Of a stretch of 42,673 nucleotides of DNA, positions 1 to 9,083 are shown piece by piece (position 1 is the stretch's first letter; each line of letters begins with the position of its first letter). A model generated the notes under the pieces. The model had not been told where the DNA came from and did no database searches. It saw only the letters and a list, made by a program, of their open reading frames with translations. The DNA comes from Gemmatimonadota bacterium. Lineage in GTDB: Bacteria; Gemmatimonadota; Gemmatimonadetes; Gemmatimonadales; Gemmatimonadaceae. The stretch is from contig JAHFCU010000017.1 of the NCBI GenBank assembly GCA_023249305.1, forward strand, positions 1 through 42,673. The letters are read 5' to 3'. A program made the position numbers and the translations under genes.

Positions 1-21
1 GCGTCGCTCGCCGTAGCCGCG

Positions 22-1695
22 ATGATCGAAGGACGCGATCGCGAGCTGGAACGGTCGTTGCTCGAGACGCTGCATTCGCTCGAGCGGCGCTTGGCGCGCC
101 TTGAGGCACACCTCGAGCTGCCGCCGAGCGCCCCGGCGACGCCTGCGGTGCCGGCGGAGTCCGCGGCTCCTGACGCGGACGTCGCGTCTGCGCCTGTCCT
201 TGCCGCACGCGACCTCGAGTTCGAAGTCGGGCAGAACTGGATGGCGAGCGTGGGCATCCTCGTGCTCACGTGCGGCGTCGGCTTCGCGTTGCTGCTGCCG
301 CTCGGCGGCCTGCCGCCGTGGCTCCCCTCGCTGGCGGGCGGCGTGGTCGCGCTCGCGTTGGCTGCGCTCGGATTCCGCTGGCACCGCACGTTCGCGTTGG
401 TCGCGGGCTATTTCCGCGGCGCAGGAATGGCGCTCTTCTTCTTCTCGGTGCTGCGGTTGTTCTTCATTGGCGACGAGCACGTGCTGTCCATTGACGGCCT
501 CGCGGGCCGCGCGCTGCTCATCGCCGTCGTCGCGGCAAACATTGGCGGCGCGATGTATCGGCGGTCGGCGTGGCTCGTGGTGATCGCGCTCTTCACCGGC
601 TTCGTGAGCGTCGTGGCCATCGGAGCGCCGTGGGTCGTCTTCGTTGGCGTCACGCTCCTACTTGGCGTGGGCGCGTGGGCTGTCGTGACGCAAGGCTGGC
701 CGTGGCTGGAGTTGTTCCTCATTCCCGCGGCTTACTTGTCGCACGCGCTGTGGCTCATCAACCGGCCGTGGCAGGGCCGGCCGCTCGAGATTCAGGCGCG
801 TCCCTCGGCGGGCGCATTCTTCGTGCTCGCGTATGCGCTGGTGATCGCGGTGGCGTCGTTCCTGCGGCGCGACACGAGTGACGAGGATTCCGCCACGATC
901 ATCGCGGTGCTGCTCAACTGCGGCGCCGGCTATGCGCTCTTCGTCGTCGCGACAGTCGGTGCCACGCCCGCCTTGTTCGGCCCGGCCCATTTTGCGGCTA
1001 CGGTCGTCTTCCTCGGCTTGGCGATCGCGTTCTGGCGGCATGAGCACAGCCAGATCGCGACGTTCTTCTACGCGATGACGGCCTATCTCGCCCTCAGCGT
1101 CGCGCTGGCGAAGCTGATCCCCGTGCCGACCCTGTTCATCTGGCTCTCGGCGGAGAGCTTGCTCGTCGTCGCGACGGCGCTGTATTTCCGCTCGAAGCTG
1201 ATCGTCGTTGGCAACTTCTTCATCTACCTTGGCATTGTCTTCGCGTACGCGATGACCGCAAAGAGCGAGAGCGGCATCAGCATCGGCTTCGGCATCGTGG
1301 CGCTGCTCACGGCGCGCATCCTGCGCTGGCAGCAGGAGCGGCTCGCGCTGCAGACGGAGATGATGCGCAACGCGTATCTGGCGAGTGCGTTCATCATCTT
1401 TCCGTGGGCGCTGTTCCACCTGGTGGCGCGCGCGTATGTGCCGGTGTCGTGGGTCGCTATCGCCGTGTCGTACTACGTGATGAACCTCGTGGTACGCAGC
1501 CCGAAGTACCGTTGGATGGGCCACCTCACGCTGCTGCTGACAGCGCTCTACATGATCGTGGTGGGCATTTTCCAGCTGGCGCCAGCGTACCGGATTGCAT
1601 CGTTCCTGGTGCTCGGCACCGTGCTGCTCGTCGTTTCGCTGATCTTCACGATGGTGCGTGCGCGTCGGCGTGACGTCGCCGAGGAGCAACGGTAG
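22..1695 (+). CDS. DUF2339-like polytopic membrane protein
   Basis: A 557-residue protein with a charged, coiled-coil-like N-terminus (about residues 1-32, rich in Glu, Arg and Leu), an Ala/Pro linker (35-60), then closely spaced hydrophobic segments from about residue 75 to 545, perhaps 14-16 helices. This N-terminal coil plus many-helix layout is that of the DUF2339 predicted membrane proteins, which have no established function; it is shorter than many of them. The reading frame stays open back to base 1, so the true start may lie outside the window; ATG 22 has no clear ribosome-binding site. Membrane location is well supported; family assignment is from overall character only. Confidence 0.6.
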   Translation: MIEGRDRELERSLLETLHSLERRLARLEAHLELPPSAPATPAVPAESAAPDADVASAPVLAARDLEFEVGQNWMASVGILVLTCGVGFALLLPLGGLPPWLPSLAGGVVALALAALGFRWHRTFALVAGYFRGAGMALFFFSVLRLFFIGDEHVLSIDGLAGRALLIAVVAANIGGAMYRRSAWLVVIALFTGFVSVVAIGAPWVVFVGVTLLLGVGAWAVVTQGWPWLELFLIPAAYLSHALWLINRPWQGRPLEIQARPSAGAFFVLAYALVIAVASFLRRDTSDEDSATIIAVLLNCGAGYALFVVATVGATPALFGPAHFAATVVFLGLAIAFWRHEHSQIATFFYAMTAYLALSVALAKLIPVPTLFIWLSAESLLVVATALYFRSKLIVVGNFFIYLGIVFAYAMTAKSESGISIGFGIVALLTARILRWQQERLALQTEMMRNAYLASAFIIFPWALFHLVARAYVPVSWVAIAVSYYVMNLVVRSPKYRWMGHLTLLLTALYMIVVGIFQLAPAYRIASFLVLGTVLLVVSLIFTMVRARRRDVAEEQR

Positions 1696-1775
1696 TTTTC
1701 CGTTTGAAGACGCACCCTTTTACATTCAGCGCAGGGCGCGCTGGACCGCCCGTGACCATTTCAGGAGTGCATTGC

Positions 1776-2603
1776 ATGCGAAGTGTCCTTCCCCTGCTGC
1801 TCGCGAGCGTGGTTGCGGGCTGCGGTTACAAATCAGATAGTGCCGAACAACAGAAAGTGCCGCTGAGCGAGGCGCCCGCCGCGGCTCCTGGCGCTGGCGC
1901 TGCCACGACTTCCGCGCCGGCGGGTGCGCTGGCCGGTCCCGTGCTCCAGAAGCTCGATGCCCCGCCCTACAGCTACCTGCAGATCAAAACCACGCAGGGC
2001 GAGACGTGGGCGGCCGTGCCCCAGACGAACGTCGCGAAGGGCGCGATGGTGCGCGTGCACAATCCGATGCTGATGACGAAGTTCGAGTCGAAGTCGCTGA
2101 AGCGGACGTTTGACGAGGTGTACTTCGGCACGCTGACACCCGACGGCAGCGATGCGTCGGTGAACGGCGCGGGCGCCGCCCCGCCGATGGGTGCCGCTGG
2201 GGGACCCGGCGCGATGCCGCCCGGTACCAACCCGCACACGGGCGTCGCCCTGCCGCCCAGCGAACCCGTGAAGGTGGGCAAGGTGGAGAAGGCCACCGGT
2301 CCGGACGCCTACACGATCGCCGAGGCGTGGGCCAAGAAGGACGCGCTTGCGGGCAAGACCGTCACGATCCGCGGCATCGTGGTGAAGTACAACGCGCAGG
2401 TGATGGGCAAGAACTGGCTGCATCTGCAGGATGGCAGCGGCGATGAGGCCAAGCGCGACAACGACATCACCGTCACCACGATGGACAACGTCACGAAGGG
2501 ACAGACGGTCACCGTGCGCGGCACGGTGAAGACGAGCAAGGATTTTGGCGCCGGCTACAAGTACGCGATCATCGTCGAGGAGGCGAAGGTCGTGAAGCCG
2601 TAG
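1776..2603 (+). CDS. Lipoprotein with C-terminal OB-fold (nucleic-acid-binding-like) domain
   Basis: A 275-residue predicted lipoprotein. ATG 1776 is chosen over an in-frame ATG at 1704 because AGGAG lies 8 bases before it and the protein then begins with a short basic/hydrophobic signal ending in the lipobox VAGC, with Cys16 as the lipidated residue. The middle (about 30-175) is low complexity in Ala, Pro and Gly. The C-terminus (about 190-275) has the strand pattern of an OB fold: GKTVTIRGIVV, then NWLHLQDGSG, then GQTVTVRGTV. Such domains occur in exported proteins of unknown function. Probably an inner- or outer-membrane lipoprotein; no partner is evident from the neighbours. Confidence 0.7.
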   Translation: MRSVLPLLLASVVAGCGYKSDSAEQQKVPLSEAPAAAPGAGAATTSAPAGALAGPVLQKLDAPPYSYLQIKTTQGETWAAVPQTNVAKGAMVRVHNPMLMTKFESKSLKRTFDEVYFGTLTPDGSDASVNGAGAAPPMGAAGGPGAMPPGTNPHTGVALPPSEPVKVGKVEKATGPDAYTIAEAWAKKDALAGKTVTIRGIVVKYNAQVMGKNWLHLQDGSGDEAKRDNDITVTTMDNVTKGQTVTVRGTVKTSKDFGAGYKYAIIVEEAKVVKP

Positions 2604-2611
2604 CCGGTGCT

Positions 2612-3250
2612 CTACGGCGCCAGGCGCTCGATGCGCCAGGCGCCGTCGCCCTGCCGCTCGTACTGGAACCGGTCGTGCAGCCGGTTCGCGCGCCCCTGCC
2701 AGAACTCGAAGACGCGCGGGACCACGCGATACCCGCCCCAGAACGACGGCAGCGGGATCTTGCCATCGGCGAACTTCCGCTTCATCTCCTCCCACTTCAT
2801 CTCGAGCAACTGGCGCGACGTGATGACTGTGCTCTGCGGCGACGCCCACGCGGCCAGTTGGCTCCCGACGGGGCGCGTGATGAAGTACGCGGTGGCGTCG
2901 GCGAGCGAGACGCGCTCCACGACGCCAGTGATCATCACCTGCCGTTCGAGCGAGACCCACGGGAATAGAAGGGCCGCCTGCGGATTCTCGGCGAGCTGCA
3001 GTGCCTTGCGGCTCTCGAGGTTGGTGAAGAAGACGAAGCCCCGGTGGTCGTACTGCTTGAGCAGCACGGTGCGCAGCAGCGGGCGTCCGTCGCGCCACGC
3101 GGTGGCGAGCGACATCGCGTTGGGCTCGGTGATGCCGGCCTCGCACGCCTGGTCGAACCAGGCGCGGAACTGCTTCACCGGATCATCACGCAAGTCTTCG
3201 CGTGAGATGCCGGTGGTGGAGTACTCCTTGCGCAGGTCGGCGATGTCCAT
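2612..3250 (-). CDS. pdxH: Pyridoxamine/pyridoxine 5'-phosphate oxidase
   Basis: FMN-dependent oxidase making pyridoxal 5'-phosphate from PNP or PMP with O2, the last step of vitamin B6 synthesis and salvage; cytosolic dimer. The protein is 212 residues (E. coli PdxH is 218). The family signature is near the C-terminus (FEFWQGRANRLHDR), and the FMN-binding RTVLLKQYDHRGFVFFTN region and the SQLAAWASPQS stretch are present. The frame is open upstream to 3373, but the ATG at 3250 gives the usual N-terminus (DIADLRKEY). It ends 9 bases from the convergent lipoprotein gene. Confidence 0.95.
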   Translation of the reverse strand: MDIADLRKEYSTTGISREDLRDDPVKQFRAWFDQACEAGITEPNAMSLATAWRDGRPLLRTVLLKQYDHRGFVFFTNLESRKALQLAENPQAALLFPWVSLERQVMITGVVERVSLADATAYFITRPVGSQLAAWASPQSTVITSRQLLEMKWEEMKRKFADGKIPLPSFWGGYRVVPRVFEFWQGRANRLHDRFQYERQGDGAWRIERLAP

Positions 3251-3326
3251 GACGTCTCGTGGTCGGCGTGGCCGCCTGCAAGTTAACGCGCGTCGTGGCC
3301 GGAGGGACGGCCCGCGGTCCTCATGA

Positions 3327-3749
3327 TCACAGGCACTTGAAGACGTGCGGCGAACGTCCGTGCCAGAGGTCAAACGTGCCGACGGTCACGGCCGAATCGG
3401 TCATGACGACGGTGAGCGTCAGGTGATCGCCATCCACAAGGCCGGTGTAGCGCGCCGGCCGCTTGGGAAGCACCTCGTCAATCCGAATAGGGCCGCCGTG
3501 ACCCGGCGTGTGCGTGCCGATGGCGGTGAAGCTCCCGTCGCTTCGTGGGCGCAGCGGTTCGGTGATGCGGCCGGCTGCGCAGTCGTACTCGAGCGTGCCG
3601 CTGTCGGGCGTCGCCACAAGGCCGGCGTGGTCACCGCCCCAGTCGCCCGTGATCACCGTCGGCGGCGCGGTGCGCGGCTCCGCGCATGCGAATAACGCAA
3701 GCACCGCCGCGATCAGCACGACGTCAGGATGACGATGGGCTCTGGTCAC
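3327..3749 (-). CDS. Small predicted lipoprotein, unknown function
   Basis: A 140-residue protein starting with GTG. The N-terminus is basic, then hydrophobic (VVLIAAVLAL), ending in a lipobox-like LFAC with Cys22 as the candidate lipid anchor. The mature part is rich in Thr, Gly and Asp with alternating hydrophobic residues, suggesting a small beta domain; a second Cys lies two residues from the end. I recognise no family. It lies 76 bases upstream of pdxH on the same strand. Confidence 0.55.
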   Translation of the reverse strand: MTRAHRHPDVVLIAAVLALFACAEPRTAPPTVITGDWGGDHAGLVATPDSGTLEYDCAAGRITEPLRPRSDGSFTAIGTHTPGHGGPIRIDEVLPKRPARYTGLVDGDHLTLTVVMTDSAVTVGTFDLWHGRSPHVFKCL

Positions 3750-3811
3750 GTCTCAAGCCAAACACACGCTGACCTGGCGCGTCAAGCCGTGCCGGCCGCC
3801 GCGTGACGAGG

Positions 3812-4534
3812 TTACACCGCGCGCGCGGCGCGGCGGACGTCGGCCGCGTCGACGATGGCACACCCATCCGGCGCGTCGAGCGCGAGCCGCACCATTCCTG
3901 CCGCGAGTGCGTCGCCCGTGAGCGTGGCCCAGCGGTCGTGCAACGCGCGCGCGCCGGTTAGCGCGGCGACACCGAGCAGCGCGTCGAGGGCGATGCTGCC
4001 CATGCGCTCCACCACGCGCCGCTCGTCGCGGTCACTGCCAGAGATGAACGACGGCTGCACGATGAGATACGGCAGGCCGCTTTCCTGCAACTCGCGCTCG
4101 AAGCGTCCGCGCACGGCAAGATATGGATTGGCGCTCTGCTCGCGCGCACCGATGGACGAGAGATAGACGACGCGCGGACGGATGGCCGCAGCACGCACCG
4201 CATGCAGCAAGAGCGCGGTGAGACCGTAGTCGACGGCCTCGTAGCCTGCCGCTTTGCCCGTGGCGCGCTCGTCGCGCGCCGCGCGCGCGCGCGTCGTGCC
4301 GAGCAGGGCGAAGACGAAGTCCGGTCGCAGGCGTGCCATCGTGCGCGCCATCTCGTCAGTCCACGGCGTCGCGTCCACGCTGGCACCAGCCGCGGTGAAG
4401 CGCGCGGTCCACGCGCCGAGCGCCGCTGAGTCGGGCCGCACGTGCGCCACGGCGCGCACGCCCTCTCGCGCGAGCCGGTCGGTGACGTGGCGCCCCGTGT
4501 ATCCGGTGGCGCCGGCAATGAAGGCGGTGGTCAT
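3812..4534 (-). CDS. NAD(P)-binding Rossmann protein (atypical SDR / NmrA-like)
   Basis: A 240-residue protein starting with the dinucleotide-binding motif GATGYTG (residues 8-14). It continues as an atypical short-chain dehydrogenase: VYLSSIGA in the middle, then NPYLAVRGRFE where classical SDRs have YxxxK (here Tyr but Arg instead of Lys), and PYLIVQPSFISG after it. Members bind NAD(P)H and act as reductases, epimerases or redox sensors; which applies cannot be read from the sequence. The start ATG 4534 gives the expected strand-1 N-terminus. Neighbours give no pathway clue. Confidence 0.8.
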   Translation of the reverse strand: MTTAFIAGATGYTGRHVTDRLAREGVRAVAHVRPDSAALGAWTARFTAAGASVDATPWTDEMARTMARLRPDFVFALLGTTRARAARDERATGKAAGYEAVDYGLTALLLHAVRAAAIRPRVVYLSSIGAREQSANPYLAVRGRFERELQESGLPYLIVQPSFISGSDRDERRVVERMGSIALDALLGVAALTGARALHDRWATLTGDALAAGMVRLALDAPDGCAIVDAADVRRAARAV

Positions 4535-4604
4535 TCGGCGAATCTACGATCCGCTCGGGACAGCGGTCAGGGCGGTGCGCAGCGCCTCACGAGCGGACGC
4601 TGGC

Positions 4605-5204
4605 TTACGCCGGTGGCGGTGGTCCGTCCTCGGCCGCCGCAACGTCCGGCACGGATGACTGTTCGTTCGCCTTGGGTGCGGCATGCGACGGCTCGTGCCA
4701 CGTGAGAATGGCGAGGATCACCGCACCCACCGACACGCCCGAGTCGGCCACGTTGAAGGTCCAGAAGCGTGCCGTCCCGATGCCGACGTCGATGAAGTCC
4801 ACTACGCCGTGCGCGCTGCGCACGCGGTCAAGGAGGTTGCCCGTCGCGCCGGCGACGATCATACCAAGGGACGCGGCAAGCCACGTTGAGGTCGGCGGCA
4901 GCCCGCGCCACATGCGCAGAATCACCGCAATCATCACGACCGCGAGCACCGAGAAGATGACCCGTGACGAAGTGCCCAGCGACATGTTCATCGCCGCGCC
5001 GGTGTTGTACGTCAGCGTCCACCGCAGGTACTCGCCGATGACCTGCCGCGGCTGGTGCAGCGGGAGGCTCGACTCGGCGATGCGCTTGGTGATGAGGTCG
5101 CCAGCCAACACGCCGAGGGCGATGGAGACGAAGAGTCGGTCGCGGAGCGTGGAGAACATGCGGGGCGGAGAAGGGAGCGTCGTGGACTGTTCCGTGCGTG
5201 CCAC
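4605..5204 (-). CDS. lspA: Lipoprotein signal peptidase (signal peptidase II)
   Basis: Inner-membrane aspartyl protease that removes signal peptides from diacylglyceryl-modified prolipoproteins. 199 residues with four hydrophobic segments. Family motifs in order: GDLITK (35-40), TYNTGAAM (65-72), GATGNLLDR (119-127, catalytic Asp126), VVDFIDV and FNVADS (150-155, catalytic Asp154). The C-terminus carries a polar Pro/Ala tail. The start shown is GTG 5204; ATG 5159 is an equally possible start that trims 15 polar residues. Head-to-head with hrpB. Confidence 0.95.
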   Translation of the reverse strand: MARTEQSTTLPSPPRMFSTLRDRLFVSIALGVLAGDLITKRIAESSLPLHQPRQVIGEYLRWTLTYNTGAAMNMSLGTSSRVIFSVLAVVMIAVILRMWRGLPPTSTWLAASLGMIVAGATGNLLDRVRSAHGVVDFIDVGIGTARFWTFNVADSGVSVGAVILAILTWHEPSHAAPKANEQSSVPDVAAAEDGPPPPA

Positions 5205-5263
5205 CTAAGTTACCGCCGCGATGCCCGTGGCGGGAACCCGCCCGGGCGATTCCCTCCCCAGCC

Positions 5264-7831
5264 GTGAGCGCGCCCCGACTTCCCATCGACGACGTCCTGC
5301 CCGCGCTGCGCGACGCGCTGCGCACGGCGGGGCATGCGGTGCTGGTGGCGCCGCCCGGCGCGGGCAAGACGACGCGCGTGCCGCTCGCGATGCGCGGCGA
5401 GCCGTGGTGCACGGGACGCATCATCGTACTCGAGCCACGCCGGCTCGCCGCGCGCGCCGCCGCGCATCACATGGCGCGCCTGATCGGCGAGGAGGTTGGC
5501 GGCACAGTCGGCTACCGGGTGCGCCTCGAGACGCGCGCGACGGCGCGCACGCGCGTCGAGGTCGTGACCGAGGGTGTGCTAACGCGCATGTTGCGCGACG
5601 ACCCGACCCTCGACGGCGTGTCGGCGGTGCTCTTCGACGAATTCCACGAGCGCAGCGTGCACGCCGACCTCGGACTCGCGCTCACGTTGCACGCGCGCGC
5701 GCTCGTCCGCAACGACCTGCGCGTGGTCGTGATGTCGGCCACGCTGGACGCGGCACCGGTCGCGGCGCTGCTCGGCCGTGCGCCGGTCATCGAGAGTCAC
5801 GGACGCCTGCATCCGGTACAGACGCGCTATCGTCCGCCGCGCGAGGGCCAGCGCGTGGAGGCCGCCGCGGCCACCGCAGTGCGCGCCGCCATCGCCGGCG
5901 ACGAGGGCGACGTGCTCGTCTTTCTCCCCGGCCAGGGCGAAATCGCGCGCGCTGCCGCCCTCCTCGAGGATGTTGATCCGGCCGTTGACGTGATCGCACT
6001 CTACGGCGCGATGCCCCTCGACGCACAGGATCGCGCGATTCGCCCGAGTCCGGCCGGCCGCCGCAAGGTCGTGCTCGCGACCGCGATCGCCGAGACGAGC
6101 CTCACCATAGAGGGCGTGCGCGTCGTGATTGACGGCGGACTCGCGCGCGTGCCGCGGTTCGACGCGCGCAGCGGCATGACGCGGCTCGCCACCATGCGCG
6201 TGCCGCACGCGTCCGCCGACCAGCGCCGCGGCCGCGCGGGTCGCCTCGCGCCCGGCGTGTGCTATCGCCTCTGGGCGGAAGGCGACGACGCGCAGCTGCT
6301 CGCCCACCGCACGCCGGAGATCCTCGAGGCCGACCTCGCGCCGCTGGCGCTTGAGCTCGCCGCCGCAGGCATTGACGACGCGCGCTCGTTGCGATGGCTC
6401 GATGCGCCTCCCGACGGCGCACTCCGTCAGGCACAAGGGCTGCTGCGCGAACTCGATGCGCTCGACGCGAGCGGCCGCATCACCGCGCACGGCCGACACG
6501 TGGCCGCACTCGGCGCGCACCCACGCCTCGCGCATCTGGTCGCGCGTGGCCGCGACCTGGGTCACGGCGCGCTCGCGTGCGACGTCGCCGCGTTGCTTGG
6601 CGAACGCGATCTCTTCGATCGCGAGTCAGCCGAGGGCGACGCCGACCTCGCCGACCGTGTGCACGCGCTGCGCGACCCCGCGTTCGCCCGCGCGCGCCGC
6701 GCCGACCGGGCGCGACTCCAGCGGGTGCGGCGAGAGGCCGATGCGCTGCGGCGCGGACTCGGCGTGTCGCACGACGACCTCGGAGACGGCGGGCGTGATT
6801 CCGCGCGTGACGACGCGCGCGACGGCGCGCGAGGCACAGCCGAACGGGGCAACGTGAGCACCAATGCCATGGGACTCCTCGTCGCGCTTGCGTATCCCGA
6901 TCGACTGGCACGCCAGCGCCCAGGTGAGCCGGGCCGCTACCTGCTGCGCAATGGGCGCGGCGCGACCTTCGCGGTGCCGCAGCCGCTTGGCGCATCGGAA
7001 TGGCTGGCGATCGCCGACGTGGACGGCGATCCGCGCGAAAGCCGCATCTGGATGGCGGCCGCGATCGAGGCCGACGACGTGATGGTGCACTTCGCGGCCC
7101 AGGCGACGGAAGCGATCGAACGCCACTGGGATGCTTCGAAGCGCACGCTTCGCCTCACGCGCGTGTCGCGACTGGGCGCCATCGTGATGCGTGAACGGCG
7201 CCTCGACGCCCCGAGCGCGGAAGAGGCCGCGACCGCGCTCCTCGGCGTGGTGCACGACGAAGGACTCTCGGTGTTGCGCTGGGATGAGCGCGCGACAAAT
7301 TTGCGCGAGCGACTTGCCTTTGCACATGCGTGCGACGCGGCATTTGCTGACGTCGGTGACGACGCCCTGTGCGGGACGATCGAGGAGTGGCTCCTCCCCG
7401 CCCTGCTGTCGTACGGCACGCTCGATGGGCTTGCGCGCGTGGACGTGGCCGATGTCCTGCTCGCGCGGCTCTCGTGGAAGCAGCGCGAGCGGCTCGAAAC
7501 GCTCGCGCCCACTCACTGCGTGGTGCCGAGCGGATCCCGCATACCGATTGATTACGCCGCTCCCGCGGCGCCCGCGCTCGCCGTGCGTCTGCAGGAACTC
7601 TTCGGCTTGGCCGAGACGCCGCGCGTCGGTGAAGGGCGTGTGCCACTGACGCTGCACCTGTTGTCGCCGGCGCATCGGCCGGTGCAAGTGACGCGCGATC
7701 TCGCCGGATTCTGGGCGCGCTCGTATTTCGACGTGCGCAAGGATCTGCGCGGGCGTTACCCCAAGCACCACTGGCCGGAGAATCCGCTCGAGGCCACACC
7801 GACCGCGCGCGCGAGACGGCGCGGCGAGTAG
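5264..7831 (+). CDS. hrpB: ATP-dependent helicase HrpB (DEAH-box)
   Basis: A DExH-type ATP-dependent helicase of the HrpB family, about 855 residues (E. coli HrpB 809). Walker A is APPGAGKTT (29-37), the Walker B variant is DEFHERS (about 125), motif III is SAT, and motif VI is QRRGRAGR. The C-terminal HrpB domain ends with the typical VTRDLAGFWARSYFDVRKDL and RYPKHHWPENP stretches. The frame is open from GTG 5198, but that would overlap the divergent lspA start; GTG 5264 fits better although it lacks a good ribosome site. The bacterial role is poorly defined. An Asp/Arg/Ala-rich insert near residues 505-535 looks like a lineage-specific linker. Confidence 0.93.
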   Translation: MSAPRLPIDDVLPALRDALRTAGHAVLVAPPGAGKTTRVPLAMRGEPWCTGRIIVLEPRRLAARAAAHHMARLIGEEVGGTVGYRVRLETRATARTRVEVVTEGVLTRMLRDDPTLDGVSAVLFDEFHERSVHADLGLALTLHARALVRNDLRVVVMSATLDAAPVAALLGRAPVIESHGRLHPVQTRYRPPREGQRVEAAAATAVRAAIAGDEGDVLVFLPGQGEIARAAALLEDVDPAVDVIALYGAMPLDAQDRAIRPSPAGRRKVVLATAIAETSLTIEGVRVVIDGGLARVPRFDARSGMTRLATMRVPHASADQRRGRAGRLAPGVCYRLWAEGDDAQLLAHRTPEILEADLAPLALELAAAGIDDARSLRWLDAPPDGALRQAQGLLRELDALDASGRITAHGRHVAALGAHPRLAHLVARGRDLGHGALACDVAALLGERDLFDRESAEGDADLADRVHALRDPAFARARRADRARLQRVRREADALRRGLGVSHDDLGDGGRDSARDDARDGARGTAERGNVSTNAMGLLVALAYPDRLARQRPGEPGRYLLRNGRGATFAVPQPLGASEWLAIADVDGDPRESRIWMAAAIEADDVMVHFAAQATEAIERHWDASKRTLRLTRVSRLGAIVMRERRLDAPSAEEAATALLGVVHDEGLSVLRWDERATNLRERLAFAHACDAAFADVGDDALCGTIEEWLLPALLSYGTLDGLARVDVADVLLARLSWKQRERLETLAPTHCVVPSGSRIPIDYAAPAAPALAVRLQELFGLAETPRVGEGRVPLTLHLLSPAHRPVQVTRDLAGFWARSYFDVRKDLRGRYPKHHWPENPLEATPTARARRRGE

Positions 7832-7837
7832 CCGGCC

Positions 7838-8740
7838 CTAGAAGAACCAGCGCCGAGTGCTGTCGAGCAGTTGCTGGTACGATTCTCCGAACCGCTTGAG
7901 CAAGTAGCGCTCCTCACGCAGCACGACGAATTGGTGCAGGACGAACCACGCCGGGAGCAGCATGACGAGGCACCACGCGTTCGAGCGCATGAGGCCAACT
8001 CCGGCCTGTACGATCAGCAGCGACACGTACATCGGATTGCGTGTCAGTCGGTACGGCCCTTCGAGCACCAGGGCGCGCGAGGCGTTCCACGGCGCGGCCG
8101 GTGTTCGCGCCTTCACAAATTGCTCGTGCGCCCACCAGACGAGCGCCAAGCTCGCCAGCGCCACCGGGACGCCGAGCCATTGCGGCAACGGCATAGGCCA
8201 CGGACGCACAAGGCGCAATGCCTCCGCTACGAGTATCGCGGCGATCGTGATCAGCGGCGGCGGCGCAACGACACCGGCGGTTTCCTCGGAGCGCGCGAGA
8301 ATCGCCGCCTGCCCCGAGTGATATGCGAGGTGCTGTACGACGCCGTCCACCATCCGGAGGTAGGTGTATCCGCGTTCGCCAACTGGCGCTTCAAGCGCCG
8401 TGTCCGTCATCGCGGCCACGCGCTGTGCCAGCCGTTCCACCGCGTCGCCGAGTGCGGCCACATCCTGCTGCCACTGCGCATCCGTGATGGAAGTCGGCGC
8501 GGGGAAGTCCGCCGCCTCGCTGGGATTGTGCGCGGCGTCGTCGAATCGCTGCAGCGGCGTCTCCACCCACGTAGTCAGGTGCCGTACCAGTTCCCATGAC
8601 GTGTGCGAGCCGCGGGCGCGCCGGTGCGCGGCTTGTCGCGCTGTGAGGCGCGACAGCACATGCGCCACCGACGGCCCGTGCCACAGCTCGCCATTCCACG
8701 CGCGTCGCAGCTCCGCGGCTAGCCGATCGCCGTTTGTCAC
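7838..8740 (-). CDS. DinB-like domain fused to isoprenylcysteine methyltransferase-like membrane domain
   Basis: A 300-residue single frame with two recognisable parts. Residues 1-155 are DinB/DUF664-like: a four-helix type fold with candidate metal ligands His54 (VRHLTTW) and His137/His141 (QHLAYHSGQ), the classic spacing of the family. Residues 160-300 are hydrophobic helices followed by GPYRLTRNPMYVS (228-240) and EERYLLKRFGESY (276-288), the S-adenosylmethionine-site signature of ICMT/PEMT-type membrane methyltransferases. DinB-family proteins are often thiol-dependent metalloenzymes. The substrate is unknown. No frame break is visible at the junction (about 155), so this looks like a real fusion rather than two genes. 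Confidence 0.8.
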   Translation of the reverse strand: MTNGDRLAAELRRAWNGELWHGPSVAHVLSRLTARQAAHRRARGSHTSWELVRHLTTWVETPLQRFDDAAHNPSEAADFPAPTSITDAQWQQDVAALGDAVERLAQRVAAMTDTALEAPVGERGYTYLRMVDGVVQHLAYHSGQAAILARSEETAGVVAPPPLITIAAILVAEALRLVRPWPMPLPQWLGVPVALASLALVWWAHEQFVKARTPAAPWNASRALVLEGPYRLTRNPMYVSLLIVQAGVGLMRSNAWCLVMLLPAWFVLHQFVVLREERYLLKRFGESYQQLLDSTRRWFF

Positions 8741-8758
8741 GAGAGGTGAGGCCAGTTG

Positions 8759-9058
8759 CTACTTCTTGGAGACTGTCTCTTCCTTCAGGATCTTCTTGGC
8801 CATCCAGAACACGAGGAAGGCGACGATGATGAAGTCGATGCCTGACCCGAGCACCTTTCCCATTTCGAACTTGATGCCGAGCAGCTCCGGCTTCCAATCG
8901 CGCCATTCGCCTCCTGGTGAGACGCGGCCAACGATGGGCATGAGCAAGCCACCGACGACGGCGGTCACGAGCTCATTGAGCTTGCCGCCGATGATGACGG
9001 CGATGGCGAGGCCGATGACGCCGTACTGCTTCAGGAACGCGATGAACTCCTTCAGCAT
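8759..9058 (-). CDS. mscL: Large-conductance mechanosensitive channel
   Basis: A 99-residue protein, short for the family (E. coli 136). Start ATG 9058 follows GGAGTG. The pattern is MscL: an amphipathic N-terminus (LKEFIAFLKQYGVIGL), a first membrane helix with the AIAVIIGGKLNELV motif and VGGLLMPIVG at its end, a short periplasmic loop, a second helix (GKVLGSGIDFIIVAFLVFWM) and a charged C-terminus. The loop and the C-terminal bundle are reduced, which explains the length. Inner-membrane channel that opens under hypo-osmotic stress. Confidence 0.88.
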   Translation of the reverse strand: MLKEFIAFLKQYGVIGLAIAVIIGGKLNELVTAVVGGLLMPIVGRVSPGGEWRDWKPELLGIKFEMGKVLGSGIDFIIVAFLVFWMAKKILKEETVSKK

Positions 9059-9083
9059 GGATCACTCCGGATGTGGAACTGCT

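Noticed and set aside
1833..3146. 437-residue minus-strand open frame across the OB-fold lipoprotein and pdxH
   Set aside because: Arg/His/Ala-rich shadow frame of high-GC genes; pdxH and the lipoprotein in the other frames have clear family motifs.
5579..6565. Long minus-strand open frames inside hrpB
   Set aside because: Overlap a gene with all helicase motifs; amino-acid composition is shadow-like.
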